NCBI GenBank assembly: GCA_965216025.1
Contig: CBDCEX010000014.1
Location: 303,028-367,027 of the forward strand
Reading direction: 5' to 3'
DNA: 64,000 bases
DNA from: JADFQT01 sp965216025
GTDB lineage: Bacteria; Chloroflexota; Dehalococcoidia; Lucifugimonadales; UBA3495
How positions within the stretch are numbered: position 1 is the stretch's first letter; each line of letters starts with the position of its first letter. A program made the translations under genes and the position numbers. Shown in pieces: positions 25,780 through 36,439 of this stretch. A model generated the notes under the pieces. That model did not search any database. It had not been told where the DNA came from and saw only the letters and a list, made by a program, of their open reading frames with translations.

Positions 25780-27955
25780 GTGACCGGAGGAACAGACCTG
25801 TTTGAGATTCTGCACACCACTAGTACTACAACGACGGGTTTAAGGTGGCGGACAGATCCTGCTTTCGCGTTTGCGGGTGGAGCGGCGTCTCTCGAGTGGG
25901 AACGACAGCCCGTTCGTTGCGTAGCTGCGTATCCTCCGGCCACAACAGCAATTGGCGGGATCCAGCGAACTGCTCCCGGGGCAGCATCTCCCGCACCACC
26001 CGGTACACCTGTGGCCTCGTGATCCGGGGCATCTCGGCCCCCCCGATCCTGCTGCAGGCTCAGCAGGAACGCCCCACCCAGCAGGCACATGGCTATGTGG
26101 CGGATGCCACCCTGCCCAGCTGCGGGTCGGGCGTTGGTCGTATTCGTCCAGCCCCACGTCACCCTTCTCAGTCTCGAACTCCGTTTCAATGCGCCACCTG
26201 GACCCACCCACGTAGGCCAGAGTCTCCAAGGTTGTGCCCTCGGGAGCTGCGACAGGTAGTAGCGGGGCTCGCTGCCGTCCAGGTTCCGGCGCCAGACGGC
26301 CCACAGTTCCTGGGCCGGGCTTGCGCCTCCTGGTGGCCCGCACCCGCTGGGCACTGAACCGGTAGGTGCGCGGCCCCTGGCTTCCCTGGGCCACCGTTAT
26401 CTCCCGCCAAGCCTCATCCGGCAGTTCATCACCGCGCTGCTCCATGGTTGCCGCTGCCCAGGGCCGCAGCTTGGGTTTGCGGGGGCGGCCGAACCCCGGA
26501 TATTCCGGACTGGTCCGCCGGGTCCAAGGGCCAGACCGTAGTGCCGCCCGGAATCCAGCACGTAGCTGGACATCCCCAGGGCCGCCAGTCCCTCCCGGAA
26601 GGTCGGCGACAGTCCCGATATCCGGCGTCGTCTCCGGCAACATCCCGTAATGGACGGCAACACCACTCGGCCCTGAGGTAGCGGCCAACTCCAGGACCCG
26701 CTCCAGCATCTCCAGGGCCAACTGAGTCTTTGACCGGTAGTTCCGCCGGTCCTCCGGCACACCCGCCGCAGCACACCGGTCCTGGTCGGAGGTCCAACTC
26801 TTGGGCAGATACAGGCTTGTCCACCAACGCCCGGCCGAGCGTGGCTGACGTAGGCCAGGAACCTCCCACCCTGGCAGCGAGCCACCTTGCTACTAGCCTG
26901 CCAACAGTACTCCCGAGGCCACTCCTTGCCGATTTCCTGCCCTGCTTGGGGGGTCGCTGGCCATCGAACACGGACACCGCCTCCGAAGGTGTCCCAGCCT
27001 GGGGGGCCAAGTATTCCTGCAACCGCCCTATGACTGTCTCATCCACATACCGGTGCCTCGGTGGAGCGTTCCTGCATGCGCCCGGGCCGAGATGCCCACC
27101 GATTCCGAGAGATTCTCGGCGTTGCGCCGCTCCTGGTCCTGGACCAGCAGCGCCTGAAGGTAATTCCCGCTGTTTGGATTCTGAACCACTACCTGTGTCC
27201 CGCCACTGCTTGCGGCCGAAGGAGGCCGCAAAGAAGGCGTGGAATTCCTGAAGGCTGTCGTAGACCCGCTCGAAGCTCGCCGCATCCATCACTCAAACCA
27301 CCCAACATCATCTGTCCAGCCATCCTACCAGACAACTCGTCGTTGTAGTACTAGGGCCATGCGGAGGCTGAAGCCCGACCCCGTACCCGACGAACTGATC
27401 CGAAAGATTCTTGAGGCCGCCGTGGCCGCTGCCAGCGGTGGCAACACCCAGCGTTGGCGTTTTTTGGTGGTCAAGGACCGGTCGATAAAGGAGCAGGTCC
27501 AGCGTTACTACCAACAGGCATTCGACGAAGTGGTAGGCCCGCGCTATCGCACCAGCGAGCCTCCTCCAGGCTCCAGTCCCGGCCGATACCGCCGCCAGCA
27601 CAACGCGGTACAATACCTGACCGAGCATTTCCACGAAGCGCCAATCTGGATCGTTGCATGTTTAGACGAAGGACCGAGGACACCGACCCGATCGTCGGGA
27701 GCGTCAATTTATCCGGCGGTGCAGAACATGTTGCTGGCAGCCCGGGCCTTGGGGCTCGGCGCCACATTGACCTCCCGGCACCTGAATCACGAAAAGGAAG
27801 TCGAGGCCATCTTCGGCCTGCCTCCAGGTGTCCACTCCTACGCCATACTCCCCATCGGCTATCCGCTGGGGAATTTCGGTTCCGTTGGCCGTGGCTCCCT
27901 GGCAGATGTCGTCTACCAGGACCGCTGGGGTCAGCCCTATACCGCTCTGGACTAA
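25780..27955 (+). pseudogene. Nitroreductase-family protein split by an IS701-type insertion
   Basis: GTG at 25780 follows AAGGAGGAG and encodes TGGTDLFEILHTT. The IS then intervenes and the protein resumes at 27355 as RAMRRLKPDPVPDELIRKIL, SGGNTQRWRFLVV (FMN-contact region), VQNMLLAARALGLG and a final IGYPLG. Deleting the element plus one CTAG joins the two parts in frame (ACC-ACT-AGG-GCC). The restored protein would be about 215 residues, normal for FMN nitroreductases. As it stands the gene is interrupted after residue 14. Substrate unknown. Confidence 0.88.
25824..27350 (-). mobile_element. Degenerate IS701-family element (1527 bp, CTAG target duplication)
   Basis: Ends TACTACAACGACG... 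are inverted and flanked by CTAG at 25820-25823 and 27351-27354. The transposase lies on the minus strand from about 27292 and resembles that of the better-preserved copy at 34988-36439, but it is broken into many frames. The element is about 75 bp longer than that copy because of small insertions; one is near 27180, inside the segment matching QWRDHSGNYLQ of the other copy. Clearly decayed, although its target duplication is still perfect. Confidence 0.88.
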
Positions 27956-28062
27956 GACCGCATCTCCCAGCGACGGTTTCCCGACAGTGTATCCATACCG
28001 AGGCTTGGAGAACCCTGCGGACCGGCCCCTGGCGCATATCGCAGGAAGCCAGATGATTCAAT

Positions 28063-28380
28063 AAGCAGCATGTTGACCAATCCCGTCTGGAGGCAATTAA
28101 CCAGGAGTTGGGGCTAATCGAAGCTAACCAGCGTCGGTTAGCAAAACTCTACGTTGACGGGTCGATTCCGGAGGATATTCTGTCCCAAGAAAGTCAGCCG
28201 TTGAATCAGCGGAGAGAATATCTTGAGGCGGAGCTTCGGAGTTTCCAGCCTTCAATTAGGCAGGCGATCGATTTAGGCCATTTTGAACGTAATCTACCTA
28301 ACGTGGCTGCCCGACTGCGGGAGTGGGTCCTGGCTACTAATGACGGAGACCTGGAGCTATTTCCGAGGAAAATCAAATAA
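28063..28380 (+). pseudogene. Serine-recombinase C-terminal fragment
   Basis: A helical, charged segment (NQRRLAKLYVDGSIPEDILS, NQRREYLEAELRSF, then FERNLPNVAARLREWVLATN) resembles the coiled-coil tail behind the zinc ribbon of large serine recombinases. The resolvase catalytic domain is absent; the frame opens without a proper start. It lies between the broken nitroreductase and an IS1182 remnant. Confidence 0.5.
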
Positions 28381-28798
28381 TCATCCTTGCCGATGCAAAA
28401 TTCAGAGACATCTCTCCATCATCACTTTCCGGCGAAAACCTCGTAGGTAACGAGTTATTAGGGGATCACGGTCTCGGGTATGAGGCAGAGTGGCAACAGC
28501 TTCGTCTCAAGTATTTTCTAGCCAATCAGGAAAGGTTTACTAAATACCTAAACAGCCCTGGAATGTTTATGAGGTGCGAGGCTTTCTCGTGACCAAACAC
28601 ATCCCGCTTGCACATCGATACAAAGAAACCCGCGTCGTGACTGCGGCCGAATTTCTCGAAACCGGTCTCAAGTAGTCAAGTAATCCCAGCACTGACCAGC
28701 TTCCCACCGACACCAAGGATAAAAAACGGGGTAGCCGATAACAGTGCTACCCCGTATCTGGTTCTCCCTCTGGCCCGGCCCCAAACAAAGGACCCGTT
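28381..28798. other. Intergenic remnant region
   Basis: About 420 bp. Short translatable pieces appear (for example LKYFLANQERFTKYL, and a 28-residue frame from GTG 28591 to TAG 28677) but none is recognisable. A 10-bp perfect stem at 28726-28755 is listed separately. Confidence 0.35.
28726..28755. terminator. Stem-loop, possible terminator
   Basis: ACGGGGTAGC (28726-28735) and GCTACCCCGT (28746-28755) form a perfect 10-bp stem with a 10-base loop. It is preceded by a run of A on the plus strand, that is a T-run after the stem on the minus strand, so it would end minus-strand transcription. Confidence 0.45.
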
Positions 28799-30570
28799 AC
28801 TGTTGGCGAACCCAATGAGGGGAATTTTCGGTCCTGGGTTAAGTTAGAGGGATGTGATGCAAGGTGTGAGGTGGAAGATGTCGCTCAAGCCAGGAGCGAT
28901 TCAGCCGGTTCCAGAGGATACCCTTCGGGTGGCGCAAGCTGCATTTCCCAAGGGCAACTTGTACCTGGCCCTTCGGGATAAACTGGGCCCGATTTTAGAC
29001 GATGAGGATTTCGTTGGTCTGTTTCCCAAGGACGGTCAACCGGGGCTGCCGCCCTGGCGACTGGCCCTGGTGACCATCCTGCAGTTTCGGGAGAACCTTT
29101 CTGACCGCCAGGCTGCTGAGGCCGTCCGAGCCCGCATAGACTGGAAATACCTGTTGGGGCTGGAGCTGACCGATGCTGGGTTTGACTTCAGCGTGCTCAG
29201 CGAGTTTCGCACTCGGCTACTCCGGGGGGCGTTGAAGCCGTGTTGCTGGAGAAAATACTGGACCGGTGTCGGTCTCTAGGATTGGTTAAAGCCTCCCAGC
29301 GGACCGACGCTACCCGGGTCCTGGCGGCCATTAGAGTATTGAACCGGCTGGAGCTGGTGGGTGAGACGATGCGAGCCGACTTGAATGAACTGGCTACGGT
29401 GGCGCCGGATTGGCTGCGTGATGTCGCGCCGGTGGAATGGTATCAGCGCTACAGCCGGCGGGTTGAAGATGAGCGGCTTCCCGAGAGCCAGGAGAAGCGC
29501 ACCGCTTATGCTCAAACGGTAGGAGAAGACGGGTTCAGGCTCCTGGATCTGCTCCAGGGGCCGGACGCGCCATTTGGAGCAGACCAGCTGCCCCGGGTGG
29601 AAGCCCTGCGGCGGGTCTTGGAGCGCCACTATCAACGCCTGGAGGGTGAATCTGCAGGAAACCGGCGCCTCCAGATACGTTTCAAGGCCAATGGAGAGTT
29701 ACCGCCGGCCGCTGAGGGCATCGAGTCTCCTTATGACCCGGAGGCCCGGTTTCGCAGCCGGCACGAAATTACCCGGACTAGATTACCCGGATTGGCTATC
29801 AGGTGCACTTGAGCGAGACCTGCGAATCCGACGAAGTCCATTTGATTACCAACGTGGAAACCACCCAAGCCACGGTGCATGAGTCGCGGAAAACCGAGGC
29901 CATTCATCAGGCCCTGGCGGACAAAGCTCTGCCGCCGGACCAACACCTGGTGGATTCGGCCTACGTCGACGCCGAAGTGCTCATCAGCAGCCGTGAGCAG
30001 TTCGGTATTAGCCTGGTCGGTCCGGGTCGGCCGGACATCAGCTGGCAAGCCAGGACGGGGGGAGCCTATCATCGCTACTGCTTTGCCATCGATTGGGAGC
30101 AAAGGCAAGTGCGCTGTCCCCAAGGGAATCAGTCCAAAGTCTGGCAAGATGGCTCGGATCGGTACGGCCCACGCATCCTGGTCACCTTCAACTCCGATGA
30201 CTACCTGAATTGCCCGGCCGGTTCTTATGTACCGGGGCCAAGGTCCAACCGCGGCGGCTGCGAATCCAACCTCGCCCCCAGTATGAGGCCCTGCAGGCTG
30301 CCCGCCAACTATTAACAACGGAGGCTGGTAGGAAACTCTACAATGCGCGGGCTGGGGTGGAGGGAACCATCTCCCAGGGGGTAAGGAGCTTCGGCCTGCG
30401 CCAGAGCCGCTACTGGGGATTGGCCAAGACCCATTTGCAACATCTGGCCACTGCCGCGGCCATCAATCTAGAGCGACTGGGAGCCTGGTTCGAGGAACGT
30501 CCGTTGGCCAAGACCCGGGTCTCCTGTTTCGCCAAGCTGGCTCCCTTGGCCGCCTAGGTTCGCCAACAGT
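28799..30570 (+). mobile_element. IS1182-family element (decayed transposase)
   Basis: Perfect 14-bp inverted ends: ACTGTTGGCGAACC (28799-28812) and GGTTCGCCAACAGT (30557-30570), 1772 bp apart overall. No clear target duplication could be read at the flanks. The single transposase gene inside is broken by at least three frameshifts. Confidence 0.85.
28878..30557 (+). pseudogene. IS1182-family transposase, frameshifted
   Basis: Four successive frames (to 29279, 29240-29812, 29803-30315, 30210-30557) together cover one transposase. The N-terminal DUF772 part is PVPEDTLRVAQAAFPKGNLY, PPWRLALVTILQFRENLSDR and FDFSVLSEFRTRLL. The middle part includes SQRTDATRVLAAIRVLNRLE. The DDE part includes TNVETTQATVHESRKTEAIH and LVDSAYVDAEVLISS, and the C-terminal part GVEGTISQGVRSFGLRQSRY. 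Because the breaks are one-base shifts in otherwise full-length text, decay is recent or partly due to sequencing. Not functional as read. Confidence 0.85.
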
Positions 30571-30697
30571 ATCCGACCGGTTTTAATGTGTCACCAACCT
30601 TAGTCTCGACCGCGCACGGAAGGCTTGTCGCGCCCTGCAACCCGAAGTATCATCACTCCAACTAATAGCTTACTCTCCAGGGGAAGGCAGCTTCGCC

Positions 30698-30877
30698 ATG
30701 CATTGTTCAGGCTGTGGTCAAGAGAACCCTCCTGAAGCCCGTTTCTGCAACGGATGCGGTGCCCTCCTGACCGAAACATCGCCAATGCCGGAGGAATCGG
30801 GCATCTCGACATCAGGCTCCTTTTTCGGTCGTCAGCAAGAGTTGGGCGCCCTAAAAGCCGCCCTGGAAGACAGCCTA
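30698..30877 (+). pseudogene. Zinc-ribbon / AAA-ATPase protein, N-terminal end cut by an IS
   Basis: MHCSGCGQENPPEARFCNGC is a double CxxC zinc ribbon. It is followed by a short linker and GSFFGRQQELGALKAALEDS, the usual entry to an AAA_16 ATPase domain in adenylate-cyclase/SARP-like regulators. The coding text stops at the TA (30876-30877) where the IS630-type element begins, before any Walker A. The rest of the gene is not in the window. Confidence 0.7.
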
Positions 30878-31669
30878 AACCAAAGCCAAGGTGGGAACTA
30901 CATTTTGCAGCGATGGCAAAGGTAGGGAAGGTGTAAAAATCAATGCATCGGCTCGAGCTTGTAACAGGGTTCGGCAGCGATGTTTCACTTCATCCTTACG
31001 GTGAGCTAGTCCGCCGAAGAATGCATTCATCTTCTCTTGGACTTGGGCTTTTGTTCCCAGGCATTCGTTGGCCGTGACCTCTTCCCTGGCCCAGTCCCAG
31101 ACGGCTTCGTCGGCATTGAAGTCTGGGCTGTAGGCCGGTAAGGCCACCAGCCTCAGCTGCAAGTCAGGGGTGGTCAAATAGCTGCGAATCGCTTCTCCTC
31201 GGTGGGCTGGCCCATTGTCCCAAATCACTACCAGAGGTCCAGGATGTTTTTCTCTTAGCTGCCGTAAAAAGGCGGTGGAGGTCTCGGCATTGCTGTTGCC
31301 GGCTATTTCCATGGCTTCCACCTCCCCAGCCTCCAAGCAAACTCCCGAGTAGTAGCAGGCCTTCTCTCCCCACCGAGGACTGGTAGAGTCCACCAGCGCC
31401 GGCTCTCCCTTGAGCACCCATTTCCCCCTCAGATCGGCATCGGCCCGAAAGTGGGCTTCGTCTACGAAGAAGATTTTGGCCCCACTCTCTTGGGCCTCCT
31501 CTCGGATTTGGCTGTACTGGAGGACGAAGGCTTTCCGCGCTTCATCCTTGGCTTTCAGGAGGCGTTTCTTGGGTCGCTTCAGCACGAAGCCCAACCAATG
31601 GAGGTAGTTCAAGCAACTGCCTCGACTCAGCCCCAGGTCAAAGCTCTGCTTGAGAAATTGCCTTACCCC
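30878..31669 (-). mobile_element. IS630-type element, type b, truncated copy
   Basis: The end AACCAAAGCCAAGGTGGG begins after a TA. The minus-strand frame (about 31669 down to 30875) encodes most of the transposase catalytic part: KIFFVDEAHFRADADLRGKW, LVVIWDNGPAHRG, YSPDFNADEAVWDWAREE. Compared with the copy at 54904-56131, the N-terminal helix-turn-helix part is missing beyond 31669, where IS1380 sequence starts. The remnant cannot make a full transposase. Confidence 0.88.
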
Positions 31670-33206
31670 AAATTTCCCATATGGCTAAAAAGCTTTCTCA
31701 GTAATTCGTCGATGGTCTTTCAACCATTGTCTAATTATGGGCCCTTTTTGCGTGTTCCCAGCTATAATAACTCCATGATATGTCCGCTTTGCAGTAAGAT
31801 GCCGTAGGCATCATGGAGGCACCTGATGGGTGACGGCGAAAAAGCCTCTCTCCGGCTCCAATTCAACCCCAAAGTCCGCCTGGAATTTCACGGCTCAACC
31901 ATCACCTCCGACGCTGGTCTTCTTGCCTTTCGAGAGTTTGATGATGCCTTGGGCCTTACCGAAATCGCTGAGGACTACCTCCAGGAAAGCCGTACCGGAC
32001 GCAATATCCTTCACCACCTGGTTCCGCTGCTAAGACAGTCGATCTACAGCCGCTTGGCCGGCTACGACGACACCAATGACGCAGTGCGCCTTTCCCAAGA
32101 CCCAGCCATGCGAGTGATCGTGGGATGGCAAGGCTCGGAGCGGAAAGGAGCCAGCACCAGTGAGATGGGCCGGTTCGAGACGGAGTTCCTGACCCAAGAG
32201 GACAACCTGAAGGGGCTGGCACGAATAAATACCCAGTGGGTGGAACGAGCTATGGCCCATACCCTACACCGGCGAGTAATCCTGGATATGGACAGTTCCG
32301 AGAGTCCAGTGCACGGCCAGCAGGAGGGAGCAGCCTATAACGGCCACTTTGAATGCGTTTGCTATCACCCTCTCTTTCTGTTCAACCAGTTCGGGGATTG
32401 TGAAGCAGCTAAGCTACGGTCAGGCAACGTCCACAGTGCCGATGATTGGCAAGAAGTCCTTGATCCGGTGGTGGAGCGTTATTTGACAGCAGCGGTCAGG
32501 CTGCTGTTTCGTGCTGACGCCGCCTTCGCCAAGCCGGAGATATACGATTATCTGGAAGCAAGAAACATCGGCTACGCCATCAGGCTGCGGTCCAACCAGG
32601 TGCTGCAGCGGGAGATAGCGCCCCGGCTAATACGGCCTACGGAGTGGCTTTCCCCGAAGCCTATCGTCTCCTATCATGACTTCGTCTACCAGGCCCAGAG
32701 CTGGAACGTTGCTCGGAGAGTGGTCTCTAAGGTGGAGTGGCACCAGGGAGAACTGTTTCCCAGAGTGGGCTTCATCGTCACCAATCTGAGCTATCCAAAC
32801 ATCGGGATAGTCCGCTTTTACAATGGCCGAGGCACGGCGGAGCAATGGATAAAAGAAGGCAAGTACGCCCTGAACTGGACCAGGTTGTCCTGCCACAAGT
32901 TCGTGGCCAATCAGGTCAGGCTGGAGTTGTTCGTACTGGCTTACAACCTGGGCAACTTCATGAGAAGGCTAGCCTTACCGGAGGCAATGAAGCACTGGTC
33001 GTTGACCAGTCTGCAGACCAGGATGATCAAGACTGGAGGACGGTTGGTGCGCCATGCCGGAAGGCTGGTGTTTCAGCTTGCTGAGGTGCTCGTGAGCCGG
33101 GAAATGCTAGGCGGGATACTGGAACGAATTGGTCGGCTTAGGCTGGCTCCTGGCTAGTCCACTTTAGGAGCGTCGGGATTGGTTACGGTTACGGGGTCGC
33201 ACAGGG
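31670..33206 (+). mobile_element. IS1380-family element, right end cut by an ISAs1-family element
   Basis: It interrupts the IS630-type copy on its left (border at about 31669/31670, CCCAAATTTCCC) and carries an intact transposase gene. No matching inverted end appears on the right. Only 49 bp follow the stop before the ISAs1-b end at 33207, so the right terminus is lost. Borders are inferred by comparison with the other IS630 copy. Confidence 0.65.
31826..33157 (+). CDS. IS1380-family transposase
   Basis: A 443-residue intact DDE transposase. Its start LRLQFNPKVRLEFHGSTITS, DAGLLAFREFDDALGLTE, and DTNDAVRLSQDPAMRVI are the IS1380 N-terminal signature. Catalytic motifs are VILDMDSSESPVHG, LFRADAAFAKPEIYDYLE and the late YNGRGTAEQWIKEGKYALNW with the glutamate. 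The GTG/ATG alternatives near the start are unresolved; I took 31826. The protein seems functional although the element has lost one end. Confidence 0.9.
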   Translation: MGDGEKASLRLQFNPKVRLEFHGSTITSDAGLLAFREFDDALGLTEIAEDYLQESRTGRNILHHLVPLLRQSIYSRLAGYDDTNDAVRLSQDPAMRVIVGWQGSERKGASTSEMGRFETEFLTQEDNLKGLARINTQWVERAMAHTLHRRVILDMDSSESPVHGQQEGAAYNGHFECVCYHPLFLFNQFGDCEAAKLRSGNVHSADDWQEVLDPVVERYLTAAVRLLFRADAAFAKPEIYDYLEARNIGYAIRLRSNQVLQREIAPRLIRPTEWLSPKPIVSYHDFVYQAQSWNVARRVVSKVEWHQGELFPRVGFIVTNLSYPNIGIVRFYNGRGTAEQWIKEGKYALNWTRLSCHKFVANQVRLELFVLAYNLGNFMRRLALPEAMKHWSLTSLQTRMIKTGGRLVRHAGRLVFQLAEVLVSREMLGGILERIGRLRLAPG

Positions 33207-34479
33207 CAGGGCCTTTTCATTCTCCTGCCTGGTAGGTAAAGCCCATCATGTCGAAAGCTTCGCTGAGATGGGCATTGTGGCGGCGTAGGGCAGCGGCTAC
33301 GTTGGAATGCCCAGCCCGACGTACCAAGCTGATGACCAGGTTCCGCAGGCCCGCCAGAACCTGTGGGGCGGCCCCAGTGCGCACCTGAGAGCGGTCCTCG
33401 TCGAAGGTCACATCCCGTACCCAGTGGAGGCGGTTCTCGATGCCCCAGTGCCCACGGGAAAGGCTCAACAATCGCCTGGCATCGGCATCAGTGGCTGGGA
33501 GACTGCTAATTGCATAGCTCACAGCCACCTGTTTCTTGCCCTTCACGACCCGCTGGCGCTCTAGCCGACACACCTGTTGCAGATGCGGCCACGCTTCCCC
33601 GACCGTCCCAGCGCTGCCCACGTAGCCATTTAGCTCTGGGTCGGCCAAGGCCCACAACTCTCGCCGCTCCAGCCGCCCATGACGCCGCTTTACTGGAGCA
33701 TCGGCCCAGACCGTCAGCTTGGCCCCGCGTGCTCGCCACTCCGCTGCCAGCCAGGGAGGTACGGTTGGCCCACCAGCCCTCTCAGTTCCTAGCAGGGGAA
33801 AAAGCCACCTCCAGGTCTCGGCGCAAGGTGGGCTGATTCTCTTTAACTGGCAGCAGATACTCTCCGCCGCCTGCCACAATCTGCTCACAGACTTTCCGTT
33901 GGGTCAGTAAGGCATCAGCCACTACTACCCGACCCTTCAGGGGTACCTGGCCCAATACTTCTTTGACCGCCGCCAATTCTTCCCCTTTGCCCGGCGCAGC
34001 TACCTGCGCCAGCACTGCCCCAGCGCGGCTAGCGTAGGCCGACACCAGATGGACCCCGGGTATCTCTTGGCCGTGGACCCCTCGCAAGGTTTTCCCGTCC
34101 AGGGACAGGGGGTCATCCGCCTCTACCCCGCTATTTGCCAGCCAGTTGCCGACTTCTGCCTCAAAGGCCGCCACGTCCAGGCCCTTGAACACCCGGTGGA
34201 GGGTGGCCACGCAGGGTGTCTTCTCCTGGCTGAACCCCAAAAGCTGCGCCGTAGCACCCCCTTGGTCCCGCCCCCATTGAGCTATGGCGTATAAGCTGCG
34301 GGCGCCGCACAGCATGGCACAGGTGGCCAAGGCCAGGATCGCCCCCAAAGAGTGGCGTCGCCCTTGGCTACTCCGGAAGTCAGGCACCAAATCCAGCGTT
34401 TCTCTCAAAGTCATCATCCTTCCCTCCCGCTTAAACTGGTAATAATTTTATACTATTTTGAGAAAATGAAAAGGCCCTG
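33207..34479 (-). mobile_element. ISAs1-family element, type b, copy 1 (1273 bp)
   Basis: Inverted ends CAGGGCCTTTTCATT (from 33207) and its complement (ending 34479). Same length as the copy at 50518-51790. Unlike that copy it has no matching flanks: IS1380 sequence lies to the left and the ankyrin-GLUG gene to the right, so a deletion or recombination followed insertion. Confidence 0.9.
33217..34417 (-). CDS. ISAs1-family transposase type b, split in two overlapping frames
   Basis: Frame one (34417-33782, 211 aa) carries LDLVPDFRSSQGRRHSLGAI, DDPLSLDGKTLRGVHGQEI and LLPVKENQPTLRRDLEVAF. Frame two (33888-33217, 223 aa) carries AEWRARGAKLTVWADAPVK and LSRGHWGIENRLHWVRDVTF with the catalytic glutamate. 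The join lies at a run of five T followed by four C, where a -1 slip fuses both parts. The other copy has exactly the same arrangement, so this is either a programmed shift or a mutation spread by copying. Confidence 0.82.
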
Positions 34480-34987
34480 CCTGATACGGGCCGGTGTACC
34501 CCACGGGCGATTTAAGCTCGGCAGTAGTCTTCCCTAAGGTGTCTGAAGACCTCCCGTCTCCGATTTCGATGCCGATTCCAACCTGCTGGCCGGAGGTTTC
34601 CGTATCCCACAAGCCGTGGTTGATTATGCCGGGGTTGTACCCAATCAACCCCCCGATGTACCTCAGCGGAGGCTCAATGCTGCCATCGCTGAACACTTGG
34701 CCGACGGCGTAGTTGTGGAACGCCATGCCTCCATTACTTCCGACCAGACCTCCGATGTAATGGCTTCCGGTCACTTCGCTGAGAGCATAACTGGCACTAA
34801 TTGAGCCATCATCGTTTGCCCCAACCAGGCCACCCACGGACTTTTGTCCCCTTACAGTCCCGGTGGCGTAGCTGGCGGTTACCCAGCCGGTATTGTTTCC
34901 CACCAATCCGCCGACATGGATATCACCGGAGACGTCGCCGGTGGCATAGCTGGCGACGATGGTACCGCGATTATTGCATCCCGCTAG

Positions 34988-36439
34988 TACTACAACGACG
35001 AGTTGTCTGGTAGGATGGCTGGACAGATGATGTTGGGTGGTTTGAGTGATGGATGCGGCGAGCTTCGAGCGGGTCTACGACAGCCTTCAGGAATTCCACG
35101 CCTTCTTTGCGGCCTCCTTCGGCCGCAAGCAGTGGCGGGATCACAGCGGGAATTACCTTCAGGCGCTGCTGGTGCAGGACCAGGAGCGGCGCAACGCCGA
35201 GAATCTCTCGGAATCGGTGGGCATCTCGGCCCGGGCGATGCAGCGCTTTCTCACCGAGGCCCGGTGGTCCGATGAGACAGTCATAGGGCGGTTGCAGGAA
35301 TACTTGGCCCCCAGGCTGGGACACCCGGAGGCGGTGTGGGTGTTCGATGGCAGCGACTTCCCCAAGCAGGGCAGGAAATCGGCGGGAGTGGCCCGGCAGT
35401 ACTGCGGCAGGCTGGGCAAGGTGGCCAACTGCCAGGGTGGGATGTTCCTGGCCTACGTCAGCCCGCTGGGCCGGGCGTTGGTGGACAAGCGGCTGTATCT
35501 GCCCAAGAGTTGGACCTCCGACCAGGACCGGTGTGCTGCGGCGGGTGTGCCGGAGGACCGGCGGAACTACCGGTCAAAGACGGAGTTGGCCCTGGAGATG
35601 CTGGAGCGGGTCCTGGAGTTGGGCTACCTCAGGGCCGAGTGGGTTGCCGGAGACGACGCCTTCGGGATGTCGCCGACCTTCCGGGAGGGACTGGCGGCCC
35701 TGGGGATGCGCTACGTGCTGGACGTTCCGGGCGGCACTACGGTCTGGCCCTTGGACCCGGCTTGGACCAGTCCGGAATATCCGGGGTTCGGCCGCCCCCG
35801 CAAACCCAAGCTGCGGCCTGGGCAGCGGCGGACCATGGAGCAGCGCGGTGATGAACTGCCGGATGAGGCTTGGCGGGAGATAACGGTGGCCCAGGGAAGC
35901 CAGGGGCCGCGCACCTACCGGTTCAGTGCCCAGCGGGTGCGGGCCACCAGGAGGCGCAAGCCCGGCGAGGAACTGTGGGCCGTCTGGCGCCGGAACCTGG
36001 ACGGCAGCGAGCCCCGCTACTACCTGTCCAACGCTCCCGAGGGCACAACCTTGGAGACTCTGGCCTACGTGGGTGGGTCCAGGTGGCGCATTGAAACGGA
36101 GTTCGAGACTGAGAAGGGTGACGTGGGGCTGGACGAATACGAGACCCGCAGCTGGGCAGGGTGGCATCACCACATAGCCATGTGCCTGCTGGGTGGGGCG
36201 TTCCTGCTGAGCCTGCAGCAGGATTGGGGGGGAAAAGATGCCCCGGATCACGAGGCCACAGGTGTACCGGGTGGTGCGGGAGATGCTGCCCCGGGAGCAG
36301 TTCGGGCCCGATCAATTGCTGTTGTGGCTGGAGGATACGCAGCTACGCAACGAACGGGCTCGCCGTTCCCACGAGAGACGCCGCTCCACCCGCCGCGAAA
36401 GCAGGATGGAGCCGCCACCTTAAACCCGTCGTTGTAGTA
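34988..36439 (+). mobile_element. IS701-family element (1452 bp, CTAG target duplication)
   Basis: Ends TACTACAACGACGAGTT and, inverted, TACTACAACGACGGGTT, with CTAG at 34984-34987 and 36440-36443. It inserted into the ankyrin-GLUG gene. A more decayed relative lies at 25824-27350, also at CTAG, as expected for the four-base target of this family. Confidence 0.92.
35046..36423 (+). CDS. IS701-family transposase, C-terminal frameshift at a G-run
   Basis: The main frame carries the whole catalytic region: AVWVFDGSDFPKQGRKSAGV and ARQYCGRLGKVANCQGGMFL, AEWVAGDDAFGMSPTFREGL, and SRWRIETEFETEKGDVGLDE with the glutamate. At a run of seven G (36226-36232) the natural frame shifts. The next frame (from 36238, MPRITRPQVYRVVREMLPRE to the stop at 36423) is the expected tail, while the uninterrupted frame runs into low-quality text ending just past the IS. 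Possibly a base-calling error. The degenerate copy shows the same MPRITRPQVYRV segment. Confidence 0.85.
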
